This document shows, one piece after another, positions 1 to 10,439 of a stretch of 64,000 nt of DNA. The first letter of the stretch is position 1; each line of letters starts with the position of its first letter. The notes below the pieces were generated by a model that saw only the letters and a list, made by a program, of their open reading frames with translations, ran no database searches and was not told the origin of the DNA. The translations under genes and the position numbers were made by a program. Source of the stretch: Exiguobacterium aestuarii (GTDB lineage: Bacteria; Bacillota; Bacilli; Exiguobacteriales; Exiguobacteriaceae); contig NZ_JAIVAC010000001.1 in the NCBI RefSeq assembly GCF_020171655.1, positions 434,001 through 498,000 of the forward strand, written 5' to 3'.

Positions 1-1322
1 TTCGCTTTTTTCTTTTGACGTTTTTGACGGATGTATCCTTCTTCGGCGAGCTCTTCCCGAATCTCGAGTAGGTCGGATGGAGAGGCGACATCGAGCTGGG
101 CGGTGAGCGTCTCCAAATAGTCGATTTCCGCGTCGTTTAATTCGAGTTGTTTTTTCACTTCGACTTTAGCAACTTTTAATTTGTTGTACTTCTTATAATA
201 TTGTTGCGCATTCTCGTTCGGCGTTTTGAGCGGGTCAAGCGGAATCGAGATGGTCGCACCCTCTTCATCGTAGTAATCGACGACTTCAGCGACACGCATC
301 CCTTTTTCAAGCTGGAACAAGTACGTCGTCAACAACTCGCCAAACTTTTGTAACTCGTCCGCTCGTTCTGTCGCCTTTAAGTCCTCTAAGAGACGGCGGC
401 GCTTCAACAAGTTCTTCTCGAGTTCGGATTTCAAGAGACGCTCCACATCGTGGGCTTGTTGTCTGACGCGGTCACGGTTCGCTTTCTCATAGAAGAAACG
501 GTCGAGCACTTCTTTACTCGATGCATATGTTTCCTCGGATACGATTTCTCCTGCCGTCAATACGATCGGGGCGAAACGTTCCTTTCCAGAAGCGAGTTGT
601 TGGAACACATAAGGTCCTTCAAGCTGACACAATACGTTCTCGAACGCTTGCTGAATCGATTCACGGTTCGGCATCTTCGAGAGGTGCACGACTTCTTGAG
701 CGATTTGAGGGCTGACCCCAGCGAACGTGGCGACGATCTGTTTGTCCAATTTGCCGGCATTCCAGTCGATTCGCTTCAACCCTTCCGTCAAATCAGACAA
801 CGGGTCGAACTTATGTTGTTCTGGCGGGAGGAGGTATTCACTACCCGGCATGATCGTTCGATACGTGTTTTGCGAAGGCGGGAGGTGTTTGATTGCATCT
901 AATATTTTCCCGTCTTCTGTAGTTAAGACGACGTTCGAGTGACGTCCCATCAACTCGATGTAGACTTTTTTCGATTCTTCATCACCGAGCTCGTTTCGAG
1001 AGCGGACGGAGATGACGATGACACGGTCACGACCGATTTGTTCGACCGCCGTGATAAATCCGCCTTCTACATGTTTTCGTAGCATCATGCAGAACATCGG
1101 CGGTTCTTGCGGATTTTTAATCGGTGTATCCGTCAATTGAAGACGGGCATACATCGCGTTTGCTGATATGAGTAGTTGCGCGTTCTGTCGGTTCGAACGA
1201 ATTTGGAGCATCAAATCGAGAGAATACGGTTGATGTACTTTGTTGATTCGTCCTCCGACGAGCGATTGTAATTCTTGTACGACACGATATGTCATTAATC
1301 CATCATAAGCCAATGATCTCAT
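1..1322 (-). CDS. rqcH: RqcH/FbpA, ribosome quality control NFACT protein, 3'-truncated by window edge
   Basis: Read on the minus strand from ATG at 1322-1320, with a GGTGAT-type ribosome site just upstream; the frame is open to base 1, giving about 440 N-terminal residues. The start (MRSLAYDGLMTYRVVQELQ) and the IGRDR motif at residues 96-100 match the NFACT-N domain of RqcH (formerly fibronectin-binding protein A, YloA). A long charged helical region after about residue 290 fits the coiled-coil arms. RqcH binds stalled 50S-peptidyl-tRNA complexes and recruits tRNA-Ala to add C-terminal alanine tails. The NFACT-R end is outside the window. It is divergent from gmk. Confidence 0.93.
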   Translation of the reverse strand, partial: MRSLAYDGLMTYRVVQELQSLVGGRINKVHQPYSLDLMLQIRSNRQNAQLLISANAMYARLQLTDTPIKNPQEPPMFCMMLRKHVEGGFITAVEQIGRDRVIVISVRSRNELGDEESKKVYIELMGRHSNVVLTTEDGKILDAIKHLPPSQNTYRTIMPGSEYLLPPEQHKFDPLSDLTEGLKRIDWNAGKLDKQIVATFAGVSPQIAQEVVHLSKMPNRESIQQAFENVLCQLEGPYVFQQLASGKERFAPIVLTAGEIVSEETYASSKEVLDRFFYEKANRDRVRQQAHDVERLLKSELEKNLLKRRRLLEDLKATERADELQKFGELLTTYLFQLEKGMRVAEVVDYYDEEGATISIPLDPLKTPNENAQQYYKKYNKLKVAKVEVKKQLELNDAEIDYLETLTAQLDVASPSDLLEIREELAEEGYIRQKRQKKKA

Positions 1323-1349
1323 CACCTTTGTTCATTTTCTGTCTCTACG

Positions 1350-1379
1350 TTATCAGAAAAACAGAAAATATGGTACGAT
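1350..1379 (+). promoter_or_regulatory. Candidate sigma-A promoter for gmk operon
   Basis: TTATCA (1350-1355), an 18-base spacer and TACGAT (1374-1379) preceded by TGG, an extended -10. It lies in the divergent rqcH-gmk gap, about 90 bases before the gmk start. A TATAAT at 1431-1436 has no good -35 partner. Read by eye only. Confidence 0.4.
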
Positions 1380-1468
1380 GGAGTAGGAAATCCGAACTTC
1401 TTCTTGCCGGGACAATTGATTGACTGCTATTATAATTAAATGTGATGTTAGAAGATGGAGGGCTTGCA

Positions 1469-2092
1469 GTGAATTTTAAAGAACGAGGATTATTAATCGT
1501 TTTGTCTGGACCGAGCGGTGTCGGAAAAGGGACCGTTTGTCGTGCTCTTCGCGAGGAAGAGGACAATAACCTTCAATATTCGGTGTCGGCGACGACTCGA
1601 AAGCCACGTGAAGGGGAAGTCGAAGGAGTGCATTACTTCTTCAAATCGAGAGAAGAGTTCGAACGCATGATCGAACAAAAAGAATTGCTCGAACACGCCG
1701 AGTTCGTCGGCAACTATTACGGGACGCCTGTAGAGTGGGTGCGTGAAACGCTCGAAAGCGGCCAAGATGTCATTCTTGAAATTGAGGTGCAAGGGGCGTT
1801 CCAAGTGAAGGAACTTCTCCCGGAAGCCGTCTTTTTATTCTTGGCACCACCAAGTCTTCAAGAACTTCGCAATCGTCTAATCGGACGAGGCACGGAGTCT
1901 GAAGAAGTCATCAAGCAACGCCTGCTCGTCGCGCGTGAAGAAATCGAGTTGATGGACGCCTATGATTACGTCGTCACGAACGACGAGGTCGACAAAGCCA
2001 TCGATCGGATTAAAGCGATTGTGACAGCTGAGCATTGTAAACGTGAACGTGTTGCGTCACTCTATAAAAAAGCCATGATGGAGGTCATTTAA
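1469..2092 (+). CDS. gmk: Guanylate kinase
   Basis: A 207-residue protein that phosphorylates GMP to GDP with ATP in the cytoplasm, in the purine salvage and GTP/(p)ppGpp supply route. The P-loop GPSGVGKGT is at residues 14-22, followed by the GMP-binding segment [18 protein letters not shown] choose GTG 1469 as start because GGAGG lies at 1457-1461 with a 7-base spacer and the resulting N-terminus matches the family. An in-frame GTG at 1442 would add nine residues without a ribosome site. Its stop overlaps the rpoZ start (TAATG), implying translational coupling. Confidence 0.96.
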   Translation: MNFKERGLLIVLSGPSGVGKGTVCRALREEEDNNLQYSVSATTRKPREGEVEGVHYFFKSREEFERMIEQKELLEHAEFVGNYYGTPVEWVRETLESGQDVILEIEVQGAFQVKELLPEAVFLFLAPPSLQELRNRLIGRGTESEEVIKQRLLVAREEIELMDAYDYVVTNDEVDKAIDRIKAIVTAEHCKRERVASLYKKAMMEVI

Positions 2093-2301
2093 TGTTATAC
2101 CCTTCGATTGATGCCTTACAACGTACTATCCCGTCAAAATATACGATCGTTACGGTCGCTGCGAAACGGGCGCGTCAGATTCAAGATGGAAAAGCACCGA
2201 AAGTCGCCGAGCCAAAATCATATAAGCCGGTCGGTCAAGCGTTAGAAGAACTATTTTCGGGTGATACGACAATCATCGTGAACGAAAAAAACAACGGATG
2301 A
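2092..2301 (+). CDS. rpoZ: RNA polymerase omega subunit
   Basis: A 69-residue small subunit that helps fold and hold the beta-prime subunit of RNA polymerase. The N-terminal [10 protein letters not shown] and the [15 protein letters not shown] helix are typical of omega, and the length equals that of Bacillus omega. Its ATG shares a base with the gmk stop. The gmk-rpoZ-coaBC-priA order is conserved across Bacillales, which strengthens the call for such a short protein. Confidence 0.93.
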   Translation: MLYPSIDALQRTIPSKYTIVTVAAKRARQIQDGKAPKVAEPKSYKPVGQALEELFSGDTTIIVNEKNNG

Positions 2302-2306
2302 AGTGT

Positions 2307-2332
2307 GACCCAAGTCGTTTGCGACTTGGGTC
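2307..2332 (+). terminator. Perfect 11-bp hairpin between rpoZ and coaBC, no U-tract
   Basis: GACCCAAGTCG (2307-2317), loop TTTG and CGACTTGGGTC (2322-2332) form a perfect stem. The bases that follow are not T-rich, so it may be an attenuator or an mRNA-processing or stabilising element rather than a full terminator. It ends 27 bases before the coaBC start. Confidence 0.5.
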
Positions 2333-2359
2333 TCATTGTCTATAAGGGGGAGTTTGGGA

Positions 2360-3550
2360 ATGGTGAAGGATCGTACTATTTTGTTATGTGTGAGTGGTGG
2401 CATCGCCGCCTACAAGGCGTGTGCGCTCACATCGAAATTGGTTCAAGCCGGAGCGAATGTTCGCGTCGCGATGACGAAGTCGGCAGAACAATTCGTGGGT
2501 CAGGCGACCTTCCAGGCGCTCAGTCGAAATCCGGTCTATACCGATGTGTTTGAAGAGCATGATCCAACAAAGATTGCACATATCGATGTCGTCGACTCGA
2601 GTGACTTGATCGTCGTCGCTCCTGCGACGGCCAACACGATTGCGAAATTAGCGAACGGGATTGCAGATGACTTCATCACGACGTCGATCCTAGCGGCGAA
2701 GTGCCCGGTGATTGTCTCACCGGCGATGAATGTGAACATGCTCGAACATCCTGCCACACAGCGAAATATCGATACATTAAAATCATACGGCTATCAATTG
2801 ATCGAACCAGGTGTCGGTAACTTGGCATGTGGCTGGATTGGCGGTGGACGTCTGCCGGAACCAGAAGATTTGGTGCGCATCATCGAAAGCCAGTTCGTCC
2901 CGAAACTATACCTCGGAAAAGAAGTATTGATTACGGCTGGTCCGACGGTAGAACGCATCGACCCCGTCCGTTACTTATCAAATGACTCGTCAGGAAAAAT
3001 GGGCGTGGCACTCGCGGAAGTGGCACGTGATATGGGTGCCCGTGTCACCCTCGTCCATGGTCCGCTTCAAGTACCCGTACCAGACGGTGTGACGGCCATT
3101 CCCGTCAAATCGAGCGAAGAGATGTTGCAGGAAGTGACAAGTCGTTTCGAATCACTCGACCTCGTCGTGAAGTCAGCGGCAGTCGCGGATTATCGTCCTA
3201 AAACGGTCCATGCAGAGAAACATAAAAAAGTGCATGGTCCACTCACAATCGAACTCGAAGAAACGACAGACATTCTCAAGACACTCGGTGAACGAAAGAC
3301 CCATCAAGTGTTAGTCGGCTTTGCTGCGGAGACGGAACGACTCGAAGAACATGCGGCAGCGAAACTGAAGAAAAAGAACGTCGATTTCCTCGTCGCAAAC
3401 GATGTATCCGGTAGTGACGTCGGATTCGGTGCAGATGATAATGAGGCTGTCCTGTTCCACGCCGACGGGACAAAGCTCCAGCTTCCGAAACAGTCGAAGA
3501 AACAGTTGGCGTTCGAACTGCTCACACACTTTAAGGAAGCGGTCCAATGA
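2360..3550 (+). CDS. coaBC: Bifunctional phosphopantothenoylcysteine decarboxylase / phosphopantothenate-cysteine ligase
   Basis: A 396-residue fused enzyme that joins cysteine to 4'-phosphopantothenate (CoaB, using CTP) and decarboxylates the product with FMN (CoaC) on the way to coenzyme A. CoaC half: SGGIAAYK at 12-19, active His74 in AHI, PAMN at 121-124 and the substrate-clamp ACGWIGGGR around Cys157. CoaB half from about 187: ITAGPTVERIDPVRY and SNDSSGKMG. ATG 2360 is chosen because AAGGGGG lies 9 bases upstream; an earlier in-frame start at 2336 would overlap the hairpin region. The stop overlaps priA (ATGA). Confidence 0.96.
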   Translation: MVKDRTILLCVSGGIAAYKACALTSKLVQAGANVRVAMTKSAEQFVGQATFQALSRNPVYTDVFEEHDPTKIAHIDVVDSSDLIVVAPATANTIAKLANGIADDFITTSILAAKCPVIVSPAMNVNMLEHPATQRNIDTLKSYGYQLIEPGVGNLACGWIGGGRLPEPEDLVRIIESQFVPKLYLGKEVLITAGPTVERIDPVRYLSNDSSGKMGVALAEVARDMGARVTLVHGPLQVPVPDGVTAIPVKSSEEMLQEVTSRFESLDLVVKSAAVADYRPKTVHAEKHKKVHGPLTIELEETTDILKTLGERKTHQVLVGFAAETERLEEHAAAKLKKKNVDFLVANDVSGSDVGFGADDNEAVLFHADGTKLQLPKQSKKQLAFELLTHFKEAVQ

Positions 3551-5871
3551 TTGCCCATGTCCATGTTGATGCACCGGTGATCACGATTGATCGTCCGTTT
3601 GATTATGAAGTACCCGAACAGTTCGAATCCTTGATTGAACCGGGGATGCGTGTCTCCGTTCCATTCGGTTCACGCCGTCTGTTAGGAATCGTCGTTGGCA
3701 CATCGGACGGGACGAGAGATGGATTGAAGCCGCTCGAAGCCTTATTAGATGAAGAATCCTCACTAACGGATGAACTGCTCGACTTGTCCATCCATGTGAA
3801 GGAGACGACGCTATGCTTCCGTTCTTCTGCACTCCTTGCGATGCTACCGGCAGCGCTAAAAGTTAGTTACGACAAAGAAATTAAAGAGGGGCATGTGCCT
3901 GAAGGTGTTCGTCTCGGGACACATTTATCGGAATATCCGAAAGACATTCAATCGGTCATTCTCGGACTTGCTAAAAAAGGGGAGCTTACCCTCGCTCCCG
4001 TTCTGAAAGAAAAGAAAACAGTCAAAACAGACATCGTCGTCGAACTGCTCGATCCGACAGTCGTCTCGAAACGTGCGAAAAAGCAACTAGAAGCGATTCA
4101 AGCGTTAGAAGAGACGCCACGTATGTATTGGTCGGCATTACGCCAAATCGGGTTGACTCGACCCCAACTTCAAAAGCTCGAAGATCTCGGTGCGGTGCGG
4201 TTGACCGAAGTGGAATTGAATCGTGACCCGTACGCGACGATTGAACAAGTACAGGAATCGGTGCAGTTAAACGATAGTCAGGCGAACGCGGTCCAGGCAA
4301 TCCATGAGGCGGATGCAGGCGAGACATTACTTGTACACGGTGTGACCGGTAGCGGAAAGACCGAAGTGTATTTAGAATCGATTGGGCAAGTCATTGATGA
4401 AGGCAAGCAGGCCATCTTGCTCGTGCCGGAAATCAGTTTGACGCCGATGATGGTAAAACGTTTTAAACGTCGCTTCGGTGAACGCGTCGCAGTCTTACAC
4501 AGTGCCCTTTCTAAAGGGGAAAAGTATGATGAGTGGCGTAAAATTAAGCGGAAGGAAGTCGACGTCGTCGTCGGTGCTCGTTCGGCCATCTTTGCGCCGC
4601 TCGACCGTCTCGGTCTCATCATCTTAGATGAAGAGCATGAGACGACGTATAAACAAGAAGAGAACCCGCGCTATCATGCGCGCGATGTCGCCATCTGGCG
4701 GGCCCGCTATCATGGGTGTCCCGTCGTGTTGGGGAGTGCGACACCTTCGCTCGAGTCATACGCCCGGGCGCAAAAGGGTGTGTATCGCTACTTACACTTG
4801 AAAGAACGGTACGGTGGAGAAATGCCACCGGTCCACATTATCGATATGCGCCGTGAACTGGCAAAAGGCAATACGACGATGTTCTCTGAGGAATTGTTTA
4901 ATGGAATCCTCGACCGGATCGAGAAAAAAGAGCAATGTGTCATTCTGTTGAATCGCCGTGGGTTTACGACATTTGTCATGTGTCGGGACTGTGGGGAAGG
5001 AATGACCTGTCCGCATTGTGCCGTCAATTTGACGTATCATCAATATGGTGATCGATTGAAGTGTCATTATTGTGGCTATGAAGTCGGCATGCCGTCGACG
5101 TGTCCATCGTGTAACAGTAAGAAAATCAAGCAGTTCGGATCAGGCACCCAGAAGATCGAGACGGAGTTGTTGAATCGGATTCCGGAGGCGCGGATCATCC
5201 GAATGGACCAAGATACGACGTCGCGGAAAGGGTCACACGAACAATTGTTACGACGCTTCGAAGAAGGAGAGGCCGACATTTTACTCGGCACCCAAATGAT
5301 TGCCAAAGGACTCGACTTCCCAAACGTCACGCTCGTCGGAGTACTTGCGGCAGATGCGACGCTCGGGATGCCTGATTTCCGTGCGACCGAGCGGACGTTC
5401 CAACTTGTCACCCAAGTGGCAGGGAGAGCCGGTCGTGGAAAACTTCCAGGTGAGGCGTTCGTCCAAACATACAATCCGGACCATTATGTCATCGAGACAG
5501 CGAGTGAACACGACTATGAGACGTTCTTCGCCAAAGAAATGGGTCTTCGTCAAGTCGGGAACCATCCGCCGTATTGGTTTTTGACGCTCGTCACGTTCTC
5601 GGCAGAAAATCCGCTCGTCGCCAAGACGGAGGCGGAACTGTTTGCATCAGACTTTTTACAGGCACAAGTGGAGAACAGCCGCTTGAACGGTCCGATGCCT
5701 GCCCCGTTATCAAAATTAAAGAATGCGTATCGTTATCAGGTGTTCATTAAAACGAAACAACCTGAAACGCTCTACGCGGAGTTAGCTCGCCTTCAACAAG
5801 CAAGAGCGAAAGCGATCAGTAAGAAAGAATATCAAATGAGTATCGATGTGAACCCATACGTATTCATGTGA
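3547..5871 (+). CDS. priA: Primosomal replication-restart helicase PriA
   Basis: A 774-residue 3'-5' superfamily 2 DNA helicase that recognises stalled forks and reloads the replisome. Walker A (GVTGSGKT) is near residues 265-272 and the DEEH box near 361-364. A zinc-binding insert begins at CRDC (about 479) and contains three further Cys pairs (CPHC, CHYC, CPSC). The N-terminal third is the DNA-binding domain with a winged-helix segment. It starts within the coaBC stop (ATGA), and def-fmt follows after 11 bases. Confidence 0.97.
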   Translation: MIAHVHVDAPVITIDRPFDYEVPEQFESLIEPGMRVSVPFGSRRLLGIVVGTSDGTRDGLKPLEALLDEESSLTDELLDLSIHVKETTLCFRSSALLAMLPAALKVSYDKEIKEGHVPEGVRLGTHLSEYPKDIQSVILGLAKKGELTLAPVLKEKKTVKTDIVVELLDPTVVSKRAKKQLEAIQALEETPRMYWSALRQIGLTRPQLQKLEDLGAVRLTEVELNRDPYATIEQVQESVQLNDSQANAVQAIHEADAGETLLVHGVTGSGKTEVYLESIGQVIDEGKQAILLVPEISLTPMMVKRFKRRFGERVAVLHSALSKGEKYDEWRKIKRKEVDVVVGARSAIFAPLDRLGLIILDEEHETTYKQEENPRYHARDVAIWRARYHGCPVVLGSATPSLESYARAQKGVYRYLHLKERYGGEMPPVHIIDMRRELAKGNTTMFSEELFNGILDRIEKKEQCVILLNRRGFTTFVMCRDCGEGMTCPHCAVNLTYHQYGDRLKCHYCGYEVGMPSTCPSCNSKKIKQFGSGTQKIETELLNRIPEARIIRMDQDTTSRKGSHEQLLRRFEEGEADILLGTQMIAKGLDFPNVTLVGVLAADATLGMPDFRATERTFQLVTQVAGRAGRGKLPGEAFVQTYNPDHYVIETASEHDYETFFAKEMGLRQVGNHPPYWFLTLVTFSAENPLVAKTEAELFASDFLQAQVENSRLNGPMPAPLSKLKNAYRYQVFIKTKQPETLYAELARLQQARAKAISKKEYQMSIDVNPYVFM

Positions 5872-5882
5872 GGTGGAGAGAC

Positions 5883-7283
5883 ATGTATAAAGTAGTAGAA
5901 GTACCGAACGATATATTACGCGTAACATGCGAACCGGTAACGAAGTTCGATAAAAAATTGCGTCAAACGGTCGACCGATTGTTTGATACGATGTATGAGT
6001 ATGATGGAGTCGGTGTTGCGGCACCACAGGTCAACTTGAATCAACGACTCGCAGTCGTCCATACCGATGATGAGACGGGTCCTCTCGTCTTGATCAATCC
6101 TGAAATCATTGAGACGTCAGGACGTGAGGTCGGACTCGAAGGGTGTTTGAGCATCCCGGGCGAATTTGGATTCGTGGAACGCCATGAGTCGATTGTCGTC
6201 AAAAATCAGGACTTGAAAGGACGGACACATACCATTCAAGCGAGCGGCTTTTTCGCCCGGGCGATTCAACATGAGATGGATCATTTGGATGGCGTCTTAT
6301 TCACAGATAAGCTCGCGGTTCCAAACCCTGGAAAAGACAAACGGATCGTCTTCATGGGAACTCCGACATTTGCAGTATCTGTACTTGAGCGACTGCTCGA
6401 AGAAGGATACAATGTCGTAGGTGTCGTCTCACAACCGGACAAACCGGTCGGACGAAAACGTGAACTGAAACCAACGCCTGTGAAAGAGTGTGCACTCCGT
6501 CACGGCATTCCTGTCTTGCAACCTGAGAAAGTTCGCACGGATTATGAAGAAATTTTAGCGTTACGTCCGGACCTCATCGTCACGGCAGCGTATGGTCAAA
6601 TCGTGCCGACCGCATTACTCGAGGCACCGTCTCATGGAGCAATCAATGTCCATGCCTCGCTACTTCCGAAATATCGTGGAGGTGCCCCGATCCATCAAGC
6701 CATCATCGATGGTGAGTCGGAAACAGGTGTGACAATCATGTATATGGTCGACAAATTGGACGCAGGTGACATGATTGCCAATACGATTGTTCCGATTGAA
6801 GAAATGGATACGGTCGGAACGTTATTTGATAAACTGGCTGTAGCAGGAAGCGATCTTCTCATCCGTACACTTCCAGCTTTCTTAGAAGGATGGATTGAAG
6901 CGGTCCCTCAAGATGAGCGGGATGTGACGTTTGCACCGAACATCAGCCGTGAGCGCGAACAAATCGACTGGGGTATGGGTGGGGAAGCCATCTATAATCA
7001 CATTCGCGGGATGAATCCATTCCCGACTGCCTATTCGATTCTTGACGGCGAACGCGTGAAACTGTTCATGGGAGAGAAGACGACGGGTGCAGGTCAACCT
7101 GGAGAAGTCGTCCGACTTGAAGAGGACGGATTCGTCGTGGCGACTGGGAACAGCGTTGCCATTAAAGTGACGGACTTACAACCAGCAGGGAAAAAACGAA
7201 TGGATGGTGCGACCTTCATGCGTGGAGCTGGACAGAAGTTGCGTGTTGGTGACCGATTAGGAGGAACTCATGAACGTACGTGA
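5883..7283 (+). CDS. def-fmt: Peptide deformylase - methionyl-tRNA formyltransferase fusion protein
   Basis: One continuous 466-codon frame. Residues 1-142 are peptide deformylase with all three metal-site motifs: GVGVAAPQ (42-49), EGCLS with metal ligand Cys88 (86-90) and QHEMDH with His130, Glu131 and His134. After a link of about ten residues (143-152), residues 153-466 are a full methionyl-tRNA formyltransferase: [11 protein letters not shown], the NVHASLLP box (Asn255, His257) and LDAGDM (Asp296). Deformylase normally has a tail of about 18 residues after its last helix; here it is missing. AGGTGGAG precedes ATG 5883. No ATG, GTG or TTG with a ribosome site lies at the junction, so separate Fmt translation looks unlikely. 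The rsmB start overlaps the 3' end. In B. subtilis these are two adjacent genes. Confidence 0.93.
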   Translation: MYKVVEVPNDILRVTCEPVTKFDKKLRQTVDRLFDTMYEYDGVGVAAPQVNLNQRLAVVHTDDETGPLVLINPEIIETSGREVGLEGCLSIPGEFGFVERHESIVVKNQDLKGRTHTIQASGFFARAIQHEMDHLDGVLFTDKLAVPNPGKDKRIVFMGTPTFAVSVLERLLEEGYNVVGVVSQPDKPVGRKRELKPTPVKECALRHGIPVLQPEKVRTDYEEILALRPDLIVTAAYGQIVPTALLEAPSHGAINVHASLLPKYRGGAPIHQAIIDGESETGVTIMYMVDKLDAGDMIANTIVPIEEMDTVGTLFDKLAVAGSDLLIRTLPAFLEGWIEAVPQDERDVTFAPNISREREQIDWGMGGEAIYNHIRGMNPFPTAYSILDGERVKLFMGEKTTGAGQPGEVVRLEEDGFVVATGNSVAIKVTDLQPAGKKRMDGATFMRGAGQKLRVGDRLGGTHERT

Positions 7284-8601
7284 AGCAGCGCTTGATACGC
7301 TGATAAAAATTGAACAAGGCGGCGCGTATTCAACGATTGCCGTCAATGATGCATTAAAACAAAAGAAAGTCGCTCCAAAAGATGTCGGTCTTTATACCGA
7401 ACTCGTTTATGGGACACTCAGTCGAAAAGGAACGTTGGATTACATCTTAAACGATCGAATCCGTTCGCCGAAGAAGCTCGATAAGTTCGTCCTTCCGCTT
7501 CTTCGGATGAGTGTATATCAACTCTTTTACCTCGATAAGGTGCCAGATCGCGCCGTCTTACACGAAGCGGTCGAAATCGCGAAAAAACGAGGACACCATC
7601 TCGGAACGAGTAAATTCGTGAACGGGGTGTTACGTAACGTTCTCCGTGAAGGGTTCCCTGACTTTAGCGAATTGACAGATGCGGAAAGAATCTCAATCGA
7701 ACATAGTCATCCGAAATGGCTCGTTTCCGATTGGATTGACCTATATGGGGTGGAAACGGCAGAAGCCATCTGTCAATTAAACAACGAACCGGCTCCTGTC
7801 ACGGTTCGCGTCAACCGTAAACGCGCGTCTGTCGACGACATGATGAACCGGTTGGCCGACTTAGGTGTCTTGACGTCACGCTCTGAACTATCAAGCGATG
7901 GACTCGTTGTCGAATCGGGCAACGTCCATTCGACCCCGTTCATCGAGGAGGGCTTCTTATCGATTCAAGATGAGAGCTCGATGCTTGTCGCAGATGCCCT
8001 CGGTGTATCGAAAGATGATCAGATTTTAGATGCATGTGCCGCCCCTGGTGGGAAAGCGATGCACACAGCAGAACGGATGGAGAACGGTTCGCTCACAGCG
8101 CTCGATCTTCATCCACATAAAGCGAAATTGATCGACCAGCAAGCCAAACGTCTTCACATCAATGGAGTGACCGCACTTGCCCTTGATGCTCGTCTGGCAG
8201 GTGAACGGTTTGAAAAAGAGAGCTTTGACCGTATTCTTCTGGATGTTCCTTGTTCGGGTCTTGGTGTCATTCGTCGGAAGCCAGATATCAAATGGACGAA
8301 AGACAAAGCCCAGTTAGAAAACTTACCGAAGATTCAACGACAAATCATTGATGCCGTATTGCCACTGCTCAAACCAGGTGGTACGCTTGTTTACTCGACA
8401 TGCACGATTGATCCGTCCGAGAACGAGACGCAGGCTGACTATGTATTGTCAAAAGGATTGGTGTGGGACGAGACGCTAAAAGAGCGTCTGCCGCAATCTG
8501 TTCGTCCGATCATGGCATCGGACCGTGCTGAATTAAAACTATTACCGACGACATTCGGGACCGACGGCTTCTATATCGCCGCATTTAAGAAAGAGGTATA
8601 A
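7270..8601 (+). CDS. rsmB: 16S rRNA (cytosine-967 C5) methyltransferase RsmB
   Basis: A 443-residue SAM-dependent enzyme. The N-terminal 140 or so residues form a NusB-like RNA-binding domain. The C-terminal Rossmann methyltransferase has the SAM loop [19 protein letters not shown] (PCSG near 327-330) and the STCTI motif carrying Cys378. Two cysteines of this kind form the covalent catalysis pair in the RsmB/NOP2 family. AGGAGG lies just ahead of ATG 7270. The start overlaps the end of def-fmt by 14 bases, so the two are probably translationally coupled. Confidence 0.96.
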   Translation: MNVREAALDTLIKIEQGGAYSTIAVNDALKQKKVAPKDVGLYTELVYGTLSRKGTLDYILNDRIRSPKKLDKFVLPLLRMSVYQLFYLDKVPDRAVLHEAVEIAKKRGHHLGTSKFVNGVLRNVLREGFPDFSELTDAERISIEHSHPKWLVSDWIDLYGVETAEAICQLNNEPAPVTVRVNRKRASVDDMMNRLADLGVLTSRSELSSDGLVVESGNVHSTPFIEEGFLSIQDESSMLVADALGVSKDDQILDACAAPGGKAMHTAERMENGSLTALDLHPHKAKLIDQQAKRLHINGVTALALDARLAGERFEKESFDRILLDVPCSGLGVIRRKPDIKWTKDKAQLENLPKIQRQIIDAVLPLLKPGGTLVYSTCTIDPSENETQADYVLSKGLVWDETLKERLPQSVRPIMASDRAELKLLPTTFGTDGFYIAAFKKEV

Positions 8602-8605
8602 AACA

Positions 8606-9691
8606 ATGAATCCAAAAGCAGTAGAAAAGAATCCACTTTTAGGCGCAAAACCGTCACTTTATTCGTTGACGTTCCCTGAACTTGAGGCGTGGGTCGTGGA
8701 AGCAGGAGAAAAATCATTCCGTGCGAAACAATTATATGATTGGATGTACGTCAAACGTGTCACGTCATTCGACGATATGACGAACGTTCCAAAAGCACTT
8801 CGTGACCAATTACAAGAGTCGTTCCAACTGACAACGTTGAAAGAATTGGTCAAACAAGAATCGCAAGACGGTACGATCAAATTCTTGTTCGAACTTCAAG
8901 ATGGCTATTCAATTGAAACGGTTCTCATGCGTCACGAGTACGGGAACTCCATTTGTGTCACGACACAAGTCGGTTGCCGGATCGGCTGTACGTTCTGTGC
9001 CTCAACACTTGGTGGGTTGAAACGTAACTTAGAAGCTGGTGAAATCACGGCACAAGTTCTTGATGTACAGCGCGCCCTAGACGCGACAGGCGAACGTGTT
9101 GACTCGATCGTCGTCATGGGAATTGGTGAACCGTTTGATAACTATGATGAGTTGATGCGCTTCTTACGTACGGTCAACCATGATAATGGCCTTAACATCG
9201 GTGCCCGTCACATCACGGTATCAACGAGCGGAATCGTTCCAAAAATTTATAAGTTTGCCGATGAAGGTATGCGCATCAACTTCGCCATCTCTCTTCATGC
9301 GGCTTCGACAGAACTACGTACACGTCTCATGCCAATCAACCGTGCGTTTGACTTGAACAAGTTGATGGATGCCGTCCGTTACTATACGGAGAAGAGCGGT
9401 CGTCGGATCACGTTCGAATACGGATTGTTTGGTGGCGTCAACGATACGGAAGACCATGCCCACGAATTGGCTGACTTGTTGAAAGGCATCAAATGCCACG
9501 TCAACTTGATCCCAGTCAACCACGTATTGGAACGCGACTACGTACGCACACCGAGAGCTCAAATCTTTGCCTTCGAAAAAGTGCTCAAAGACCGCAATGT
9601 GAACGTGACGATTCGTCGCGAACAAGGTTCGGATATCGATGCTGCTTGTGGGCAACTTCGAGCGAAGGAGCGCGAACAAGAAACGAGGTAA
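8606..9691 (+). CDS. rlmN: 23S rRNA adenine-2503 C2 / tRNA adenine-37 methyltransferase RlmN
   Basis: A 361-residue radical-SAM enzyme. The 4Fe-4S ligands are CRIGCTFC at Cys124, Cys128 and Cys131; the [12 protein letters not shown] segment follows. A conserved cysteine near the C-terminus (AACGQLR, about 351) is the residue that resolves the methylated intermediate in this family. It methylates A2503 at the peptidyl-transferase centre exit and A37 of some tRNAs. It lies 4 bases after rsmB and 8 bases before prpC. The second Cfr-type function is not suggested. Confidence 0.96.
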   Translation: MNPKAVEKNPLLGAKPSLYSLTFPELEAWVVEAGEKSFRAKQLYDWMYVKRVTSFDDMTNVPKALRDQLQESFQLTTLKELVKQESQDGTIKFLFELQDGYSIETVLMRHEYGNSICVTTQVGCRIGCTFCASTLGGLKRNLEAGEITAQVLDVQRALDATGERVDSIVVMGIGEPFDNYDELMRFLRTVNHDNGLNIGARHITVSTSGIVPKIYKFADEGMRINFAISLHAASTELRTRLMPINRAFDLNKLMDAVRYYTEKSGRRITFEYGLFGGVNDTEDHAHELADLLKGIKCHVNLIPVNHVLERDYVRTPRAQIFAFEKVLKDRNVNVTIRREQGSDIDAACGQLRAKEREQETR

Positions 9692-9699
9692 TCAGAAAG

Positions 9700-10434
9700 A
9701 TGGAATTAGCATTTCGAACAGATCGTGGACAAGTACGCACACAAAATGAAGATGCAGTTTTAATCTTAGGCGATGCCTTCTCAGGAATTGCGCTCGTTGC
9801 CGACGGAATGGGTGGACATGCAGCGGGAGAGGTCGCGAGTCAAATCGTGATTGAAGAGTTTCGACGGGCTTTCCCGTCTCTCCCGTCGACCCCTGTCGAC
9901 ATCGAACAATGGTTCCGCCATCACATTCACTTGGCGAATGAACAAGTGTTGCAGTTTGCGAAACAGTCTAACCTCGTCATGATGGGAACGACTGTGGCGG
10001 CCGTTTGTTGGAACGGAGAGACAGTTGTCATCGTTCATATCGGCGATAGCCGTGTCTATGCCCTGCAAGCGAACGAATTAAGGCGTCTTACAGAAGACCA
10101 TTCTTACGTCAACGTGCTCAAACAGCTCGGTGAATTGACGGAAGAAGAGATGCGCGTTCATCCGAAACGAAATGTCATCACCCGAGCGATCGGTTCAAGC
10201 GAACAAGTCGAGCCTGACGTACAAGTGCTCGCTGACCCTGAGTTTGATGTGATTTTAATTTGTACGGATGGATTGACGACACATCTGACCGATGGGGCGA
10301 TTCAACACGTTTTACAACAAGCTGTATCAGCTGATCAAAAGGCAGATCAACTGATTGCGGAAGCCAACCAATTGGGAGGGAGCGACAACATCACGGTCGC
10401 CCTCGTTCAATTCACAGATAGAAAGAGAGGATGA
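9700..10434 (+). CDS. prpC: PP2C-type Ser/Thr protein phosphatase
   Basis: A 244-residue phosphatase that reverses phosphorylation by its partner kinase PrkC. Metal-binding motifs of the PPM family are complete: DGMGGHAAGE, MGTTVAAV, IGDSRVY, CTDGLTTH and GGSDNITV. ATG 9700 is chosen because the product begins MELAFRTDRGQVRTQNED as in the family and GAGG sits 11 bases upstream. The frame is open much further upstream, but that part is a shadow of rlmN. Its stop lies within nine bases of the prkC start. Confidence 0.96.
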   Translation: MELAFRTDRGQVRTQNEDAVLILGDAFSGIALVADGMGGHAAGEVASQIVIEEFRRAFPSLPSTPVDIEQWFRHHIHLANEQVLQFAKQSNLVMMGTTVAAVCWNGETVVIVHIGDSRVYALQANELRRLTEDHSYVNVLKQLGELTEEEMRVHPKRNVITRAIGSSEQVEPDVQVLADPEFDVILICTDGLTTHLTDGAIQHVLQQAVSADQKADQLIAEANQLGGSDNITVALVQFTDRKRG

Positions 10435-10439
10435 ATCCG

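Noticed and set aside
450-902. 150-codon open frame on the plus strand
   Set aside because: Antisense shadow of rqcH: the minus-strand frame gives a clear NFACT protein with a good start, while this one has no ribosome site and no recognisable domain.
1431-1436. TATAAT ahead of gmk
   Set aside because: No acceptable -35 at the right spacing; TTATCA with extended TACGAT at 1350-1379 is better.
5868-5882. GTG 5868 as the def-fmt start
   Set aside because: It would translate the ribosome site (AGGTGGAG) itself; ATG 5883 matches the deformylase start.
9493-9699. N-terminal extension of prpC
   Set aside because: The added residues are a frame shift of rlmN; ATG 9700 gives the normal PP2C start.
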